From Pseudomonas sp. B28(2017) (GTDB taxonomy: Bacteria > Pseudomonadota > Gammaproteobacteria > Pseudomonadales > Pseudomonadaceae), in the NCBI RefSeq assembly GCF_002113025.1, contig NZ_NEJH01000013.1, positions 86,584-150,583 of the forward strand: a stretch of DNA of 64,000 bases. Direction: 5' to 3'. Made by a program: the position numbers and the translations under genes. The notes beneath the pieces were generated by a model. The model was not told where the DNA came from, searched no databases, and was given only the letters and a program-made list of their open reading frames with translations. Shown here piece by piece: positions 28,123-35,720 of the stretch (position 1 is its first letter; each line of letters opens with the position of its first letter).

Positions 28123-29076
28123 TCAATCGTGAAAATGGACGCGCTGCGCGTACCACCAGCGCCCCAAGGCGAGGATGATCACCAAGGAGAAGATGCAGAA
28201 GATCAAGGACGGAACACGCGCATTGCCAAGATCATCTCGGGCAAGCAAGCCAAGCATCTGGATGGCTGCCCCCCCAAAAAGCACCAGGAACCCCATTCGC
28301 CAGGCAAACATGCGCTGACGGTAAACGCCGAAAGCCAGCGCGAGAGTAATGGCGCCATAAATTATGGAAAGATAGCGAAGTCTAACGTCTGCATAGTGCA
28401 TAAGGACCGAACCACTTGGACCGCCTTGGGAAGGCTGGATATCCGTTATGGCAGAAACGCAGAGCATGAGCCCTTGGAAGGCGAGTACAGCTGTGACAAT
28501 CGCGATGACTGTGGGTGGCCGCTTTGGGGAGCTCCGCAGTTCACCTGACGACAAAACTTTTGATGCAATCGCGACCTGATTACTCAGCGCCGTGCGAATG
28601 ACGTCAGACAGCCATGCCCGATCGTTTCGGGAAAACCACACAGAGATTCGCATCAAGCCAATTCCACAGGCCATCATCGCAAGCCCCACCAGCGGCAACA
28701 TTGTGGCGTGTTGCGCAGGCACGGCGGCAATCAAAGTCGATGCTGTAAAGAGCGCACAAAACCCGAACCAGAAGCCCATGAAGAGCTTAACGGACCAGTG
28801 CAGCGCAAAACGCCCGGTTAGCACGACCTGGTTTTGGCGCATCTGGAATCGGCCGATGAAAAGTGGCTTGAATGAGTTGCGCACCATCGGGATAACACGT
28901 TGGAGCGAAACGCGAGACTCCGTCACCGTTCCCACGGCCGCTTCTCGCGAAAGCGTAAACATGGCCCAGTGCCGTGTTACGGCTTTCAGGCGCTCAACAG
29001 ATTCCGTCAGTCCGAACGAGCTCTCAAACTCGACCAGATCCGATCCCGCCCAAAGTTCCCTCATCCATCGGAACAT
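28123..29076 (-). CDS. Membrane protein of unknown function
   Basis: I do not recognise this 317-residue protein. The first ~85 residues are soluble and mixed charge. About six hydrophobic segments follow: near VKLFMGFWFGFCALF, LPLVGLAMMACGIGL, VIAIVTAVLAFQGLM, YLSIIYGAITLALAF, FLVLFGGAAIQML and SLIFCIFSLVIILAL. There is no signal peptide and no catalytic motif I can name. AAGGG lies about 8 nt before the ATG. It stands alone, facing the MITE A1 downstream and a long gene-free stretch upstream, at the left edge of the accessory region. Confidence 0.7.
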   Translation of the reverse strand: MFRWMRELWAGSDLVEFESSFGLTESVERLKAVTRHWAMFTLSREAAVGTVTESRVSLQRVIPMVRNSFKPLFIGRFQMRQNQVVLTGRFALHWSVKLFMGFWFGFCALFTASTLIAAVPAQHATMLPLVGLAMMACGIGLMRISVWFSRNDRAWLSDVIRTALSNQVAIASKVLSSGELRSSPKRPPTVIAIVTAVLAFQGLMLCVSAITDIQPSQGGPSGSVLMHYADVRLRYLSIIYGAITLALAFGVYRQRMFAWRMGFLVLFGGAAIQMLGLLARDDLGNARVPSLIFCIFSLVIILALGRWWYAQRVHFHD

Positions 29077-29564
29077 ATAGCACCCTTTTGTAGCCCCCTT
29101 TGGTACGTCATGTTTATATTTCAGGCACTGGCCGTTTTCTACCCGTCATGACTGGTTGCTTTGGGGCGTTACCGCCTTGTAGAAGACGTCAAACGTCTCC
29201 TCGCAGAGCATTACTTCCACCTCATGCTCCTACAAGCTCATGCGCTAAATCGCCGTTTGCAGTTGGTCGTCGATTTGCCAAGCGTAGTCCAAAGAAGGGA
29301 GGTTTTCTGAACTTCGATTGACGCGGTTGCTGCCTGACGCAACCGGCAGTAACGGGTCGGTTGCTGCCCTTGGTGACAGGCAGAAATCGGCCACAAGCGG
29401 ACGGTGGACACGATGATGGCAAATAGATACCATTAGCGATGCTGGATCGATTTTAGAGCGCAGCAGGGCTTGCCGTCATCCATAGCGCGTTTCTCCCCGA
29501 GCAATTTGGCGTTTGCCGTGACCACGTCTAAGCTAGACAAGGACTTACAGGGACGACAAGTAAC
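29077..29564. other. Gene-free stretch with a dispersed-repeat copy
   Basis: About 490 bases with no supported gene. A copy of the dispersed repeat lies at 29344-29403 (ending CAGAAATCGGCCACAAGCGG); the rest shows no clear structure. Confidence 0.5.
29344..29403. repeat. Dispersed 60-bp repeat, copy 1
   Basis: About 60 bases related to 30984-31043, sharing TGACAGGCAGAAATCGGCC and the TGCTGCCCTT block. Other copies: 31641-31690, 36355-36417 and element-interrupted ones at about 18893/21077, 27930/28099, 32685/32881, 34570/34767 and near 38350/38547. Confidence 0.6.
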
Positions 29565-29598
29565 GTTATTAATTTCTAACTAGTGGTTCAAACCGTTC
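29565..29598 (+). repeat. 34-bp direct repeat, left copy
   Basis: Identical to 30115-30148 except one base, exactly 550 bp away, with the gene at 29676-30122 between them. It contains TCTAACTAGTGGTTC; further on, GTTAG at 29640-29644 can pair with CTAAC, as in the outer arms of integron attC sites. Confidence 0.7.
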
Positions 29599-29675
29599 CC
29601 TCCGCTCACTGGATTCGAAAAATCCGCACTTCTGCTAGCCTGTTAGTTAAATCGTTATAGATAATTGGAGATCCA

Positions 29676-30122
29676 ATGAGACACTTTGACCCATTCATGA
29701 AAAAAGCATGGCTCATCCTACTAGTCATTGGAGTGGCACTTTCCATTCTATCCCCAAGGAACTCCCCATACTCAGCAGGCGTCCTTTTAATAGTAAGCCT
29801 AGTCTGGCTCGCCATATACAATGCATTCGTTATATTTCTATTGAGAAAATTAGCCACCGAAGACGGACTCCTAAAGTCAAAAAAACCCATAACGATATGG
29901 GGCTACATTTGGCGAACAATTATTGTGTTATATATTTCAATGATTCCAGCCGTGCTCGCCACCCTCATGATCATTGGGGTACAAGCGCACACATCAATAC
30001 TTACCGGCGTTCTCATATGTGGACTCCATTCGCTCACTTCCATAGTTACGATATGGTGCATATTTTCAAGAGACAGAAAGTCTCAGATTGGCTGGCTTCT
30101 CTCATTGGCTCGCGGTTATTAA
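29676..30122 (+). CDS. Small integral membrane protein, possible gene cassette
   Basis: A 148-residue protein with four probable membrane helices (KKAWLILLVIGVALSIL, AGVLLIVSLVWLAIYNAFVIFLL, IWRTIIVLYISMIPAVLATLMII and a shorter LTGVLICGLHSLTSIVTIWCIF). Function unknown. Codon use is clearly AT-richer than the chromosomal genes around it (many AUA, UUA and ACA codons), a sign of transfer. GGAG precedes the ATG by 7 nt. The stop codon TAA (30120-30122) lies inside the right copy of a 34-bp direct repeat, as in promoterless integron cassettes. No integrase is in the window. Confidence 0.75.
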   Translation: MRHFDPFMKKAWLILLVIGVALSILSPRNSPYSAGVLLIVSLVWLAIYNAFVIFLLRKLATEDGLLKSKKPITIWGYIWRTIIVLYISMIPAVLATLMIIGVQAHTSILTGVLICGLHSLTSIVTIWCIFSRDRKSQIGWLLSLARGY

Positions 30123-30148
30123 TCTCTAACTAGTGGTTCAAACCGTTC
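30115..30148 (+). repeat. 34-bp direct repeat, right copy
   Basis: 33 of 34 bases match 29565-29598. It begins inside the 3' end of the membrane-protein gene. The inverted partner arm seen after the left copy is not evident here, so this copy may be truncated. Confidence 0.7.
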
Positions 30149-30207
30149 GCTTCCGGTCAAGAAGGATTGCGATCGAGGAAATCTGCCATGTAGATGTGTC
30201 TATAAGC

Positions 30208-30246
30208 AAAAAAGGGGACAGCAAAAAAAAGTGGGCTGATTTATAT
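30208..30246. repeat. GGGGACAG / TGATTTATAT repeat
   Basis: AAAAAAGGGGACAG followed by TGATTTATAT. A closely related stretch, AAAAAAAGGGGACAGATTTA, is at 30876-30896, so the two flank the Rap1a-like gene. Such motifs are widespread near REP-associated Y1 transposase genes; no such gene is present here. Confidence 0.45.
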
Positions 30247-30343
30247 CTTCCGCTGCCTCGGCAAATATATTCGTCCCATTTACCCATCAAACGCCGAGAA
30301 TGCTTTATGCAAAGGCTCGCCTAACTCTCTGGAAGGCGACAGT

Positions 30344-30763
30344 ATGACGAATCTAACCAGAACAATGAGCATCGATATGTCGAAACAGCTATTCACGTTC
30401 CTGCTTATGGCAACCCTGTCTACTTCTGCTCTGGCCCTCCAAGAGCCCCCGCAGGAGACGCTCAAGTACGATGGCAATGAACTGCTTAGCACCTGCCAAG
30501 AGTGGAGCAATTCGGATGCATCCCGAAGAGACCAGTTCAAGGCCGGCTACTGCGTCGGTACCGTATTGGCCGCGAAGGGCACGGTATCCGCTTTGCAGCA
30601 GGCTCAATTGATGAAGCCATTCGTGTGCGTTCCCAAGGGTATTAGCAACCAGGAGTTGGTTAAGTCGGTGCTGCTGCGCCTGGAAAACGATGAGCGGTTG
30701 CGCCAGATGCATCAGAACGTGGCTGTCACCGTTGCGCTATCGGATACCTATCCTTGCCGATAG
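30344..30763 (+). CDS. Rap1a/Tai-family immunity-like protein
   Basis: A 139-residue exported protein. A signal peptide (MSKQLFTFLLMATLSTSALA) precedes a small helical domain with the Rap1a/Tai pattern: DGNELLSTCQEW, FKAGYCVGTVLAAKGTVSA, FVCVPKGISNQELVKSVLLRL, with four cysteines for two disulfides. Proteins of this family protect against peptidoglycan amidase effectors of type VI secretion, but many are orphan genes of unknown role. No effector or T6SS gene is nearby. GGAAGG lies 7 nt before the ATG at 30344; an internal ATG at 30377 would start the signal peptide exactly. Confidence 0.75.
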   Translation: MTNLTRTMSIDMSKQLFTFLLMATLSTSALALQEPPQETLKYDGNELLSTCQEWSNSDASRRDQFKAGYCVGTVLAAKGTVSALQQAQLMKPFVCVPKGISNQELVKSVLLRLENDERLRQMHQNVAVTVALSDTYPCR

Positions 30764-31202
30764 GACAGCGCCCCTTGGGGGTGTCGCAGTGTATTCCTTC
30801 TTCCTCTTCTGCAATATCCGCGTTTGAGCCGGAACTGCCGACGAAGTGCAGCCTTATGTCCCCCAAAAAAAGGCAAAAAAAGGGGACAGATTTATATTTT
30901 CCGACAAGATAGCTCAACTTCACCGAGATATGATTTAGATCTCTTTAAGTGACTGCTTTTGGCCGAACTCTGCCGATGCTGGCCGGCAGCTTTGGGTCGA
31001 CTGCTGCCCTTCGCGACAGGCAGAAATCGGCCAGAAGCGGACGTTTAGATTCGGGGAAGTAAATTCGGCAGCCTTTACTTTCCTATGTCCAGTTTAGGAT
31101 GCGGCTTGAACCGCTTTAGGCTGTGAGGTGAAATACAACCTACCCCCGCGATAGTGAGGAAAGCGCTTAGTTCTTCGATTCAGTCTCTTATGACAAGGAA
31201 AT
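30764..31202. other. Gene-free stretch with repeats
   Basis: Holds a GGGGACAGATTTA-type repeat (30876-30896) and a full copy of the dispersed repeat (30984-31043). No supported gene. Confidence 0.5.
30984..31043. repeat. Dispersed 60-bp repeat, best uninterrupted copy
   Basis: Reads CGGCAGCTTTGGGTCG, then CTGCTGCCCTTCGCGACAGG, then CAGAAATCGGCCAGAAGCGG. It serves as the empty-site reference for the IS and MITE insertions, which break this sequence at GGCC or at GACC. Confidence 0.65.
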
Positions 31203-31526
31203 ATGCAAATGCACGAATGGATTAATCTCACCGCTCGCCATGGCGACACCATTGAAAAGCCGAGCGTAGAGCAAATGAAAAGCGTCCTACAAGATTTGTT
31301 CTCTGATCGGGACGAAGAGCATCCCGATTGCTGGCTACAGTGCGGCAGTCAAAATGGGGAGCTAGTAGTGCTGTCGGTCTTCGACTCCGGCTACGCCATT
31401 TTCACCCGTTACGCTGACCAAGATATGCTTGAGGAATTGGAGGTACGTAGGGTGCCTGCCCACGATGTCTCGACAGCGCTGGCGCTTTGTGTATCGCTAA
31501 TTGGTGGGCATTACGAGGAGATTTGA
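31203..31526 (+). CDS. Small unknown protein, possibly Imm1-like
   Basis: A 107-residue acidic cytosolic protein. The order of segments (PSVEQMKSVLQDLF, WLQCGSQNGELVVLSVFDSGYAIFTRY, and a C-terminal helix with VSTALALCVSLIGG) recalls Imm1-type immunity proteins, where a short helix precedes paired strands and a final helix, but I cannot confirm the family. AAGGA lies a few bases before the ATG. It is flanked by dispersed-repeat copies on both sides and is one of several isolated short genes here. Confidence 0.65.
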   Translation: MQMHEWINLTARHGDTIEKPSVEQMKSVLQDLFSDRDEEHPDCWLQCGSQNGELVVLSVFDSGYAIFTRYADQDMLEELEVRRVPAHDVSTALALCVSLIGGHYEEI

Positions 31527-31922
31527 GAGAACTTCAGTGTAAAAGGGGAAAGATATCTCCCTCGTTTTAATCGTCCTCTTATGGCCGTTTTCCGTCGGTC
31601 GCGAAAGGCTGAGAACGGCTGATTTCTGCCTTTCACCACCGTCAGCTTTGGGTCGGGTTCAGCCGGTCGTGACAGGCAGAAATCGTCCAATTTCTGCCCT
31701 TCGCCCTGAGCAGCACAGCCAAGAGCGAACACTCCCGAGTGTCTACTTAGTGAGGGGCGATTCTCCTCCTGATTGGCCTCAGTTTAAGGCAAAGAGGTGT
31801 CTACGAAGCCTGGGGCGGTTCACTCGGTCTTCGGACATCAGAGCAGATTCAGTGGCTGAAAGATGCCATTAAACCTGGCATCGCCAGAATCATTGACCCT
31901 AAGACCTTGCGGTAAGAGGAAT
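31527..31922. other. Gene-free stretch with degenerate repeat copies
   Basis: Contains an inverted partial copy (31581-31630) and a direct copy (31641-31690) of the dispersed repeat, arranged head to head around TTTCTGCC. No supported gene. Confidence 0.5.
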
Positions 31923-32258
31923 ATGAATTTGACTAAGGTTTTTATTATTCCGTTTCATGTTAAACGGACTGAACAATCGATTATGCCGCCCGATATATCT
32001 GGTGCATATGTGAGTTGTTATTCTGTCGGCCAGAACTATATTGAGGCCACTGAGAAATCGTTAAAAAAGCTCTCTCAAGATGGATTGCACCCACAAGAAA
32101 TCCTTCAGCCTATCCATGAGATGATTTCTGAAGATTGGACCAAGCACATCAGTGAGATGTGGCCAGACCATGTCGCTTCCTTGCTGACCCAATCGGAATT
32201 TGAAGACGCGATGGTGAATGCTAAGGTCGTATATGGGCCATTTGGTTCATATGCGTAG
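31923..32258 (+). CDS. Small hypothetical protein
   Basis: A 111-residue protein I do not recognise. It starts MNLTKVFIIPFHVKRTE, has a helical middle (ATEKSLKKLSQDGLHPQEILQPIHEMI) and a short aromatic end. No signal peptide or membrane segment. The ATG at 31923 has GAGGA 4-5 nt upstream, better than an in-frame ATG at 31863. Base composition is AT-richer than the core genes. It is convergent with, and overlaps by 12 bp, the gene at 32247-32528. Such short soluble proteins in repeat-rich regions are often orphan immunity genes, which is only a guess here. Confidence 0.55.
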   Translation: MNLTKVFIIPFHVKRTEQSIMPPDISGAYVSCYSVGQNYIEATEKSLKKLSQDGLHPQEILQPIHEMISEDWTKHISEMWPDHVASLLTQSEFEDAMVNAKVVYGPFGSYA

Positions 32259-32528
32259 CTTTGATTCATAGCCCGCTTCTGCTGGCAGCTTTGCTCGTGC
32301 TTCTTCAAATCGTACGCTGGACACGAGTGCATCAATCTCGTGAGCCAGCGGCGTTACATCGGAGATTTGCCGAACCCACTGGTTCACGTAGAGATTCACC
32401 GCCTCTTTGCTCAACCTAATTTGAATAGCCCGATGCGATAGCGGCTGAAGCAATAAATCCCGCTCTGGGTCCCGCTGGATACGCACGGGAGCGCTATTTT
32501 TTAGTCGCTCCCAGTTTTCCTTGCTCAT
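32247..32528 (-). CDS. Small hypothetical protein (doubtful)
   Basis: A possible 93-residue protein (MSKENWERLKNSAPVRIQRD ..., ending AEAGYESKLRI), helical and charged, with no recognised domain. The chosen ATG has no clear ribosome site, and the 3' end overlaps the convergent gene at 31923-32258 by 12 bp. Reasonable amino-acid composition is the only support. Confidence 0.4.
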   Translation of the reverse strand: MSKENWERLKNSAPVRIQRDPERDLLLQPLSHRAIQIRLSKEAVNLYVNQWVRQISDVTPLAHEIDALVSSVRFEEARAKLPAEAGYESKLRI

Positions 32529-33047
32529 TGATGGATCGGTATAGCTCAAGCAGCAAAGCAATCAGCGTCACCCAGAGGAACTGGTGTTATTTTTTGCGGC
32601 AAAAGACTTTGACAGCATTTACCATGGCTGGACCTTATTTGACGAGTAACAGCCTCAGCTTTAGATCTCTGATAGGCAGCTTTTGGCCGTTTGCAGCCTG
32701 CCACGACCGGCTGAAACCGACCCAGGCTGTGTGAAAACCCCAACCAGAAATTGAAGTGCGCGCTTCTACGTGAAATCCGAATTGATCGGCTGGTCAGTGA
32801 AGCCGGATTTTGCGTAGAAGCGCGGTTTTCAGCCTTATTTTTAGCAGTCGCTACGCTCACAAACGTTTTCACACAGCCTGGACCCAAAGCAATGAGGAGG
32901 AGTCCATATACGGACATCCAGTAACGGATTACTGCCAGCCTCATCGGCATCAGGCCGGACGGCCATGGCTCAGGTGCGATCAGATGATCTCGCCTTCACT
33001 ACTCAGCACTCTTGCATACAAGCTGTGCGCAACCAGCCCTTGCTCTG
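32529..33047. other. Gene-free stretch holding MITE A2
   Basis: No supported gene. The dispersed repeat (about 32685-32722 and 32881-32890) is interrupted by a MITE at 32723-32880; the rest up to the LysR stop is featureless. Confidence 0.5.
32723..32880. mobile_element. MITE-like element A2 with a GACC target duplication
   Basis: 158 bp with terminal inverted repeats CAGGCTGTGTGAAAAC (16 bp) flanked by the direct repeat GACC (32719-32722, 32881-32884). GACC is not palindromic, so this is a true 4-bp duplication; joining the flanks gives ACCGACCCAAAGC, a normal piece of the dispersed repeat. The interior holds a hairpin (GCGCTTCTACGTGAAATCCG and a near complement near 32801-32822). No coding capacity. 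Confidence 0.8.
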
Positions 33048-33956
33048 TCAGGCCTGCGGCGAACCCAATGCAGCAACGACTTCGTCTATGAAGTGCCTGA
33101 GCTTTGCGGAGGGGCGACGGTCGAAGGAGTAGATCAGATTGACGGGATACGTGGGCCCTTCGAATTCCTCGAAGAGTACGACCAGTTCACCCCGTTGCAC
33201 GTAGGGCATCAGTACATCCTCGACGCAGAGCGTGATGCCGAAATCCGACAATGCGGCGTTCACCTTGGCCAGGGTGTTATTGACTTTCAGTCGACTCGCA
33301 ATGGGGATCGTGAACGTCTGCATGTTTTTGGTGAATCGCCAGAATTTGTCCGTCATTCGATCGGAGAATAGATAGCCCAGGCAATCATGGTCCACGAGTT
33401 GTTCGGGATGGAGCGGGGTCCCTTTGCGTGACAGATAAGCGGGGGATGCGCAAGCAAACATCCTGTAAGGTCTCAAGCCGCGTTGAACCAATGCCGCGCT
33501 GTCGGCCAGTTGGGGTTTGCCCAGCCGAAACACGACTTCGAATCCCTCTTCTACGATATTCACGAACCTGTCCGTCAACTCCAACTCGATTTCCGTTTCC
33601 GGGTAACGCGTCAGGTATTGGGTCAGGAACGGGATGAGTCTATGAGAACCATAATTATAGGGCGCGCTGATCCTGATTTTTCCGCGCGGAGTCGAGTTTG
33701 CTGACAGCGCCAACTCATCGGCGTCTTCAACGTCACTCAGGATAGCCTTGCAGCGCGAGTAATATTCCCTGCCCACGGCGGTCAAGCTTTGGCGGCGAGT
33801 GGTTCGGGTGATCAGTTTGAGCCCTAGCTGAGATTCCAGATTGCCGACCTGCTTGGCAATCAGCTGTGGAGTCACGCCTAATACGGCAGCCGCTGCCGAG
33901 AAGGAGCCTGACTCAGCTGCCGCTACGAACGCCGCCATGCTTTTCAGCTTATCCAT
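33048..33956 (-). CDS. LysR-family transcriptional regulator
   Basis: A 302-residue LysR regulator. HTH at residues 1-60 (MDKLKSMAAFVAAAESGSFSAAAAVLGVTPQLIAKQVGNLES), then an effector domain beginning PRGKIRISAPYNYGS. It belongs to the CrgA-like subgroup that often autoregulates. No divergent target is evident: the gene upstream (34081) encodes a small unknown protein in the opposite direction, so it may control that one or act elsewhere. Normal GC content, unlike the short genes to its left. Confidence 0.9.
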   Translation of the reverse strand: MDKLKSMAAFVAAAESGSFSAAAAVLGVTPQLIAKQVGNLESQLGLKLITRTTRRQSLTAVGREYYSRCKAILSDVEDADELALSANSTPRGKIRISAPYNYGSHRLIPFLTQYLTRYPETEIELELTDRFVNIVEEGFEVVFRLGKPQLADSAALVQRGLRPYRMFACASPAYLSRKGTPLHPEQLVDHDCLGYLFSDRMTDKFWRFTKNMQTFTIPIASRLKVNNTLAKVNAALSDFGITLCVEDVLMPYVQRGELVVLFEEFEGPTYPVNLIYSFDRRPSAKLRHFIDEVVAALGSPQA

Positions 33957-34080
33957 ATCTACAACCTTTGGTTGTCAATGTTATTTGATATTGAACATTT
34001 ATCTTTAAGATCTTCATGCTTAGCATGTCGTGGGTCAATCAAAAGAAGCGCTGCGCGCTTTACGGAACGGAGAGTATGAA

Positions 34081-34542
34081 ATGGTGAACATTTCCCATGA
34101 AACGGCACGGGATACGGAGCGCCGACTGTTGCACGTAATTACCGAAGCGCGTGTCCGGTTCTTCCCCGGCACTTACACGTTTCTGGAGTTTCCTTTGTCA
34201 TCGTTTCCTGGTGCCGCACGCCCTGATGCACTGGCGCTCGTACGAGATGACAAGGTATGGAGTCAACTAGTCCCCTGTGCGGACTTCGAGCAAGAGCTGT
34301 TCGGTGTCTTCCGGTTCCATTTTCCGGAAGGCGCCGACAACAGCGGGTTCGTTGGCTGGTTGGCAATGCGCCTGAAGCAGAGGTTTGGGACCGGCGTTTT
34401 TGTTACTTGTGGCCAAAATCGAGATGAGGGCGGGATCTTTGATTATTGGGGCGTCCCGGCCAGCCTAGCTTCAGATGTCTTCGCAGAGATCCAGGCTTTG
34501 GTAGATGGCCAAGTGGACGGGGAGGTGGGAGTTTCCCTGTAG
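34081..34542 (+). CDS. Conserved small protein, DUF6196-like
   Basis: A 153-residue soluble protein. It resembles the DUF6196 family: MVNISHETARDTERRLLHVI, RVRFFPGTYTFLEFPL, and ALALVRDDKVWSQLVP. I recall the family only as uncharacterised. Start at 34081 (MVNISHE) with GGAG upstream; an in-frame ATG at 34030 would add 17 residues. It lies between the divergent LysR gene and MITE B1. No catalytic residues can be named. Confidence 0.65.
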   Translation: MVNISHETARDTERRLLHVITEARVRFFPGTYTFLEFPLSSFPGAARPDALALVRDDKVWSQLVPCADFEQELFGVFRFHFPEGADNSGFVGWLAMRLKQRFGTGVFVTCGQNRDEGGIFDYWGVPASLASDVFAEIQALVDGQVDGEVGVSL

Positions 34543-34577
34543 CGGATACGTTCGCGTGTCCCCAGATGTCAGCTTCT

Positions 34578-34766
34578 GGCCGATTCTATTGAAAAAGTCG
34601 GTCCTTCCAGACTGCCCGCATATTGATCAGTGAAAACGCCTTTTCTGCACGCTGCTACGTGAAATCCAAGCCCGGTAGCCTCTGTCAAAAGGTAAGGATT
34701 TCAATCTCTGACGCGTACTTTTCTACCGTGGAAACCACGTCCGACTATTTTCAATAGAATCGGCCA
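34578..34766. mobile_element. MITE-like element B1
   Basis: 189 bp with ends GGCCGATTCTATTGAAAAAG and a complement ending 34766 (one or two mismatches). It resembles B2 (38361-38546) along its whole length, sharing TTCCAGACTGCCCGCAT and a CTACGTGAAATCC core. The same CTACGTGAAATCC core occurs in MITE A2, so the two families may be related inside. No coding capacity. Confidence 0.7.
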
Positions 34767-34881
34767 AAAGCAGCCCTTCGAGGCGAACCGCATTTGGCTC
34801 TTCATCCACCACTGATATGGAGGAACTCTCCTTGGAAAACCGTTCAGGGTGACTCTCCGTATGCTTCAGATTTATTAGCCT

Positions 34882-35022
34882 CCTGTTCTTCCTGTTCTTC
34901 CTGTTCTTCCTGTTCTTCCTGTTCTTCCTGTTCTTCCTGTTCTTCCTGTTCTTCCTGTTCTTCCTGTTCTTCCTGTTCTTCCTGTTCTTCCTGTTCTTCC
35001 TGTTCTTCCTGTTCTTCCTGTT
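34882..35022. repeat. 9-bp minisatellite (CCTGTTCTT)15
   Basis: Fifteen perfect head-to-tail copies of CCTGTTCTT (34882-35016) and a partial sixteenth copy. The unit is a multiple of three, so changes in copy number do not alter any reading frame through it. It ends about 70 bp before the sseB start, where it could affect promoter spacing or mRNA structure. Perfect copies suggest recent expansion. Confidence 0.95.
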
Positions 35023-35090
35023 TTCACGGTCGCGTGAAAAACTGCGCGCTCTTTGCCGCTCACTTTTTGTCTGTTTTGATGGAACTGCCG

Positions 35091-35720
35091 ATGGACATCA
35101 TGGATACCAAGCAAGAAAACACCCTCGAAAAATCACTCAGGCTGGCGGCGGATGAACCGGCCCATCGACCTGACTTTTTCAAGACTCTGTTGAATTCCAC
35201 TATCTACGTCCTTGGCATTGCCGGCACTGGCGAAGGTCAAGTCAACCTCGAGGCTGGTAGCAACATCAGCATCGCGCATTGGCAAAAGCCTGATGGCTCC
35301 GCTGTCATCCCGTTTTTTTCTTCGTTGCAAACACTACAAAGATCCATAGATAGCGAAGAGTCCTACATAGAGATCCCGGCCAGATCGCTGTTTGAAATCA
35401 CACTGGGCGCCCCTCTTTTCCTCAATCCAAAGTCTCCTTACGGGAAAGAGTTTTTCCCGGAGCAAGTGCGCCATCTGCTCTCCGACGAGATCGGCCAAAA
35501 GCCGGTGCAGCGCACGGTCGAAAAAGACACCAAAGTGCTGCTCGGACAGCCTTCCCTGTTACCGGAGTTACAAACCCGGCTCACCTACGCCGCTTGCCGC
35601 CGCATGGTCAGGATGGCAGCACCGAAACCGATGAATGTCGACCCCACCACTCGGCTGACCCAGCGGGACAGCGCAGGCCGGGTTAGCACATCCTTGGCCC
35701 GCGAGGCGAGCGCGGCATAG
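35091..35720 (+). pseudogene. SseB-like protein, N-terminal domain only (truncated)
   Basis: From MDIMDTKQENTLEKSLRLAA the frame encodes an SseB-type N-terminal domain (DFFKTLLNSTIYVLG, IPFFSSLQTLQRSID, YIEIPARSLFEITLG, LNPKSPYGKEFFPEQV). At about 35580 the similarity ends and the frame runs on, antisense, through the 3' end of the LysE gene to a stop at 35720. The C-terminal SseB domain is missing, so the gene looks cut by a rearrangement that joined it to lysE. SseB was named for enhanced serine sensitivity in E. coli; its molecular role is unclear. Start at 35091 is the best of three nearby ATGs. Confidence 0.7.

Larger units (their letters stand above)
34543..35090. other. Gene-free stretch with MITE B1 and a minisatellite
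   Basis: Contains MITE B1 (34578-34766) and the 9-bp tandem array (34882-35022). An open frame runs through the array into sseB, but its repetitive Ser-Cys-Ser product is not credible as protein. Confidence 0.55.

Noticed and set aside
34882..35022. CRISPR-like array
   Set aside because: The units are 9 bp with no spacers; this is a minisatellite.
34794..35090. Open frame giving a (Ser-Cys-Ser)n peptide ahead of SseB, and a (Gly-Arg-Thr)n peptide on the other strand
   Set aside because: Both are simply the 9-bp array read as codons; no ribosome site or domain supports them, and SseB begins normally at 35091.
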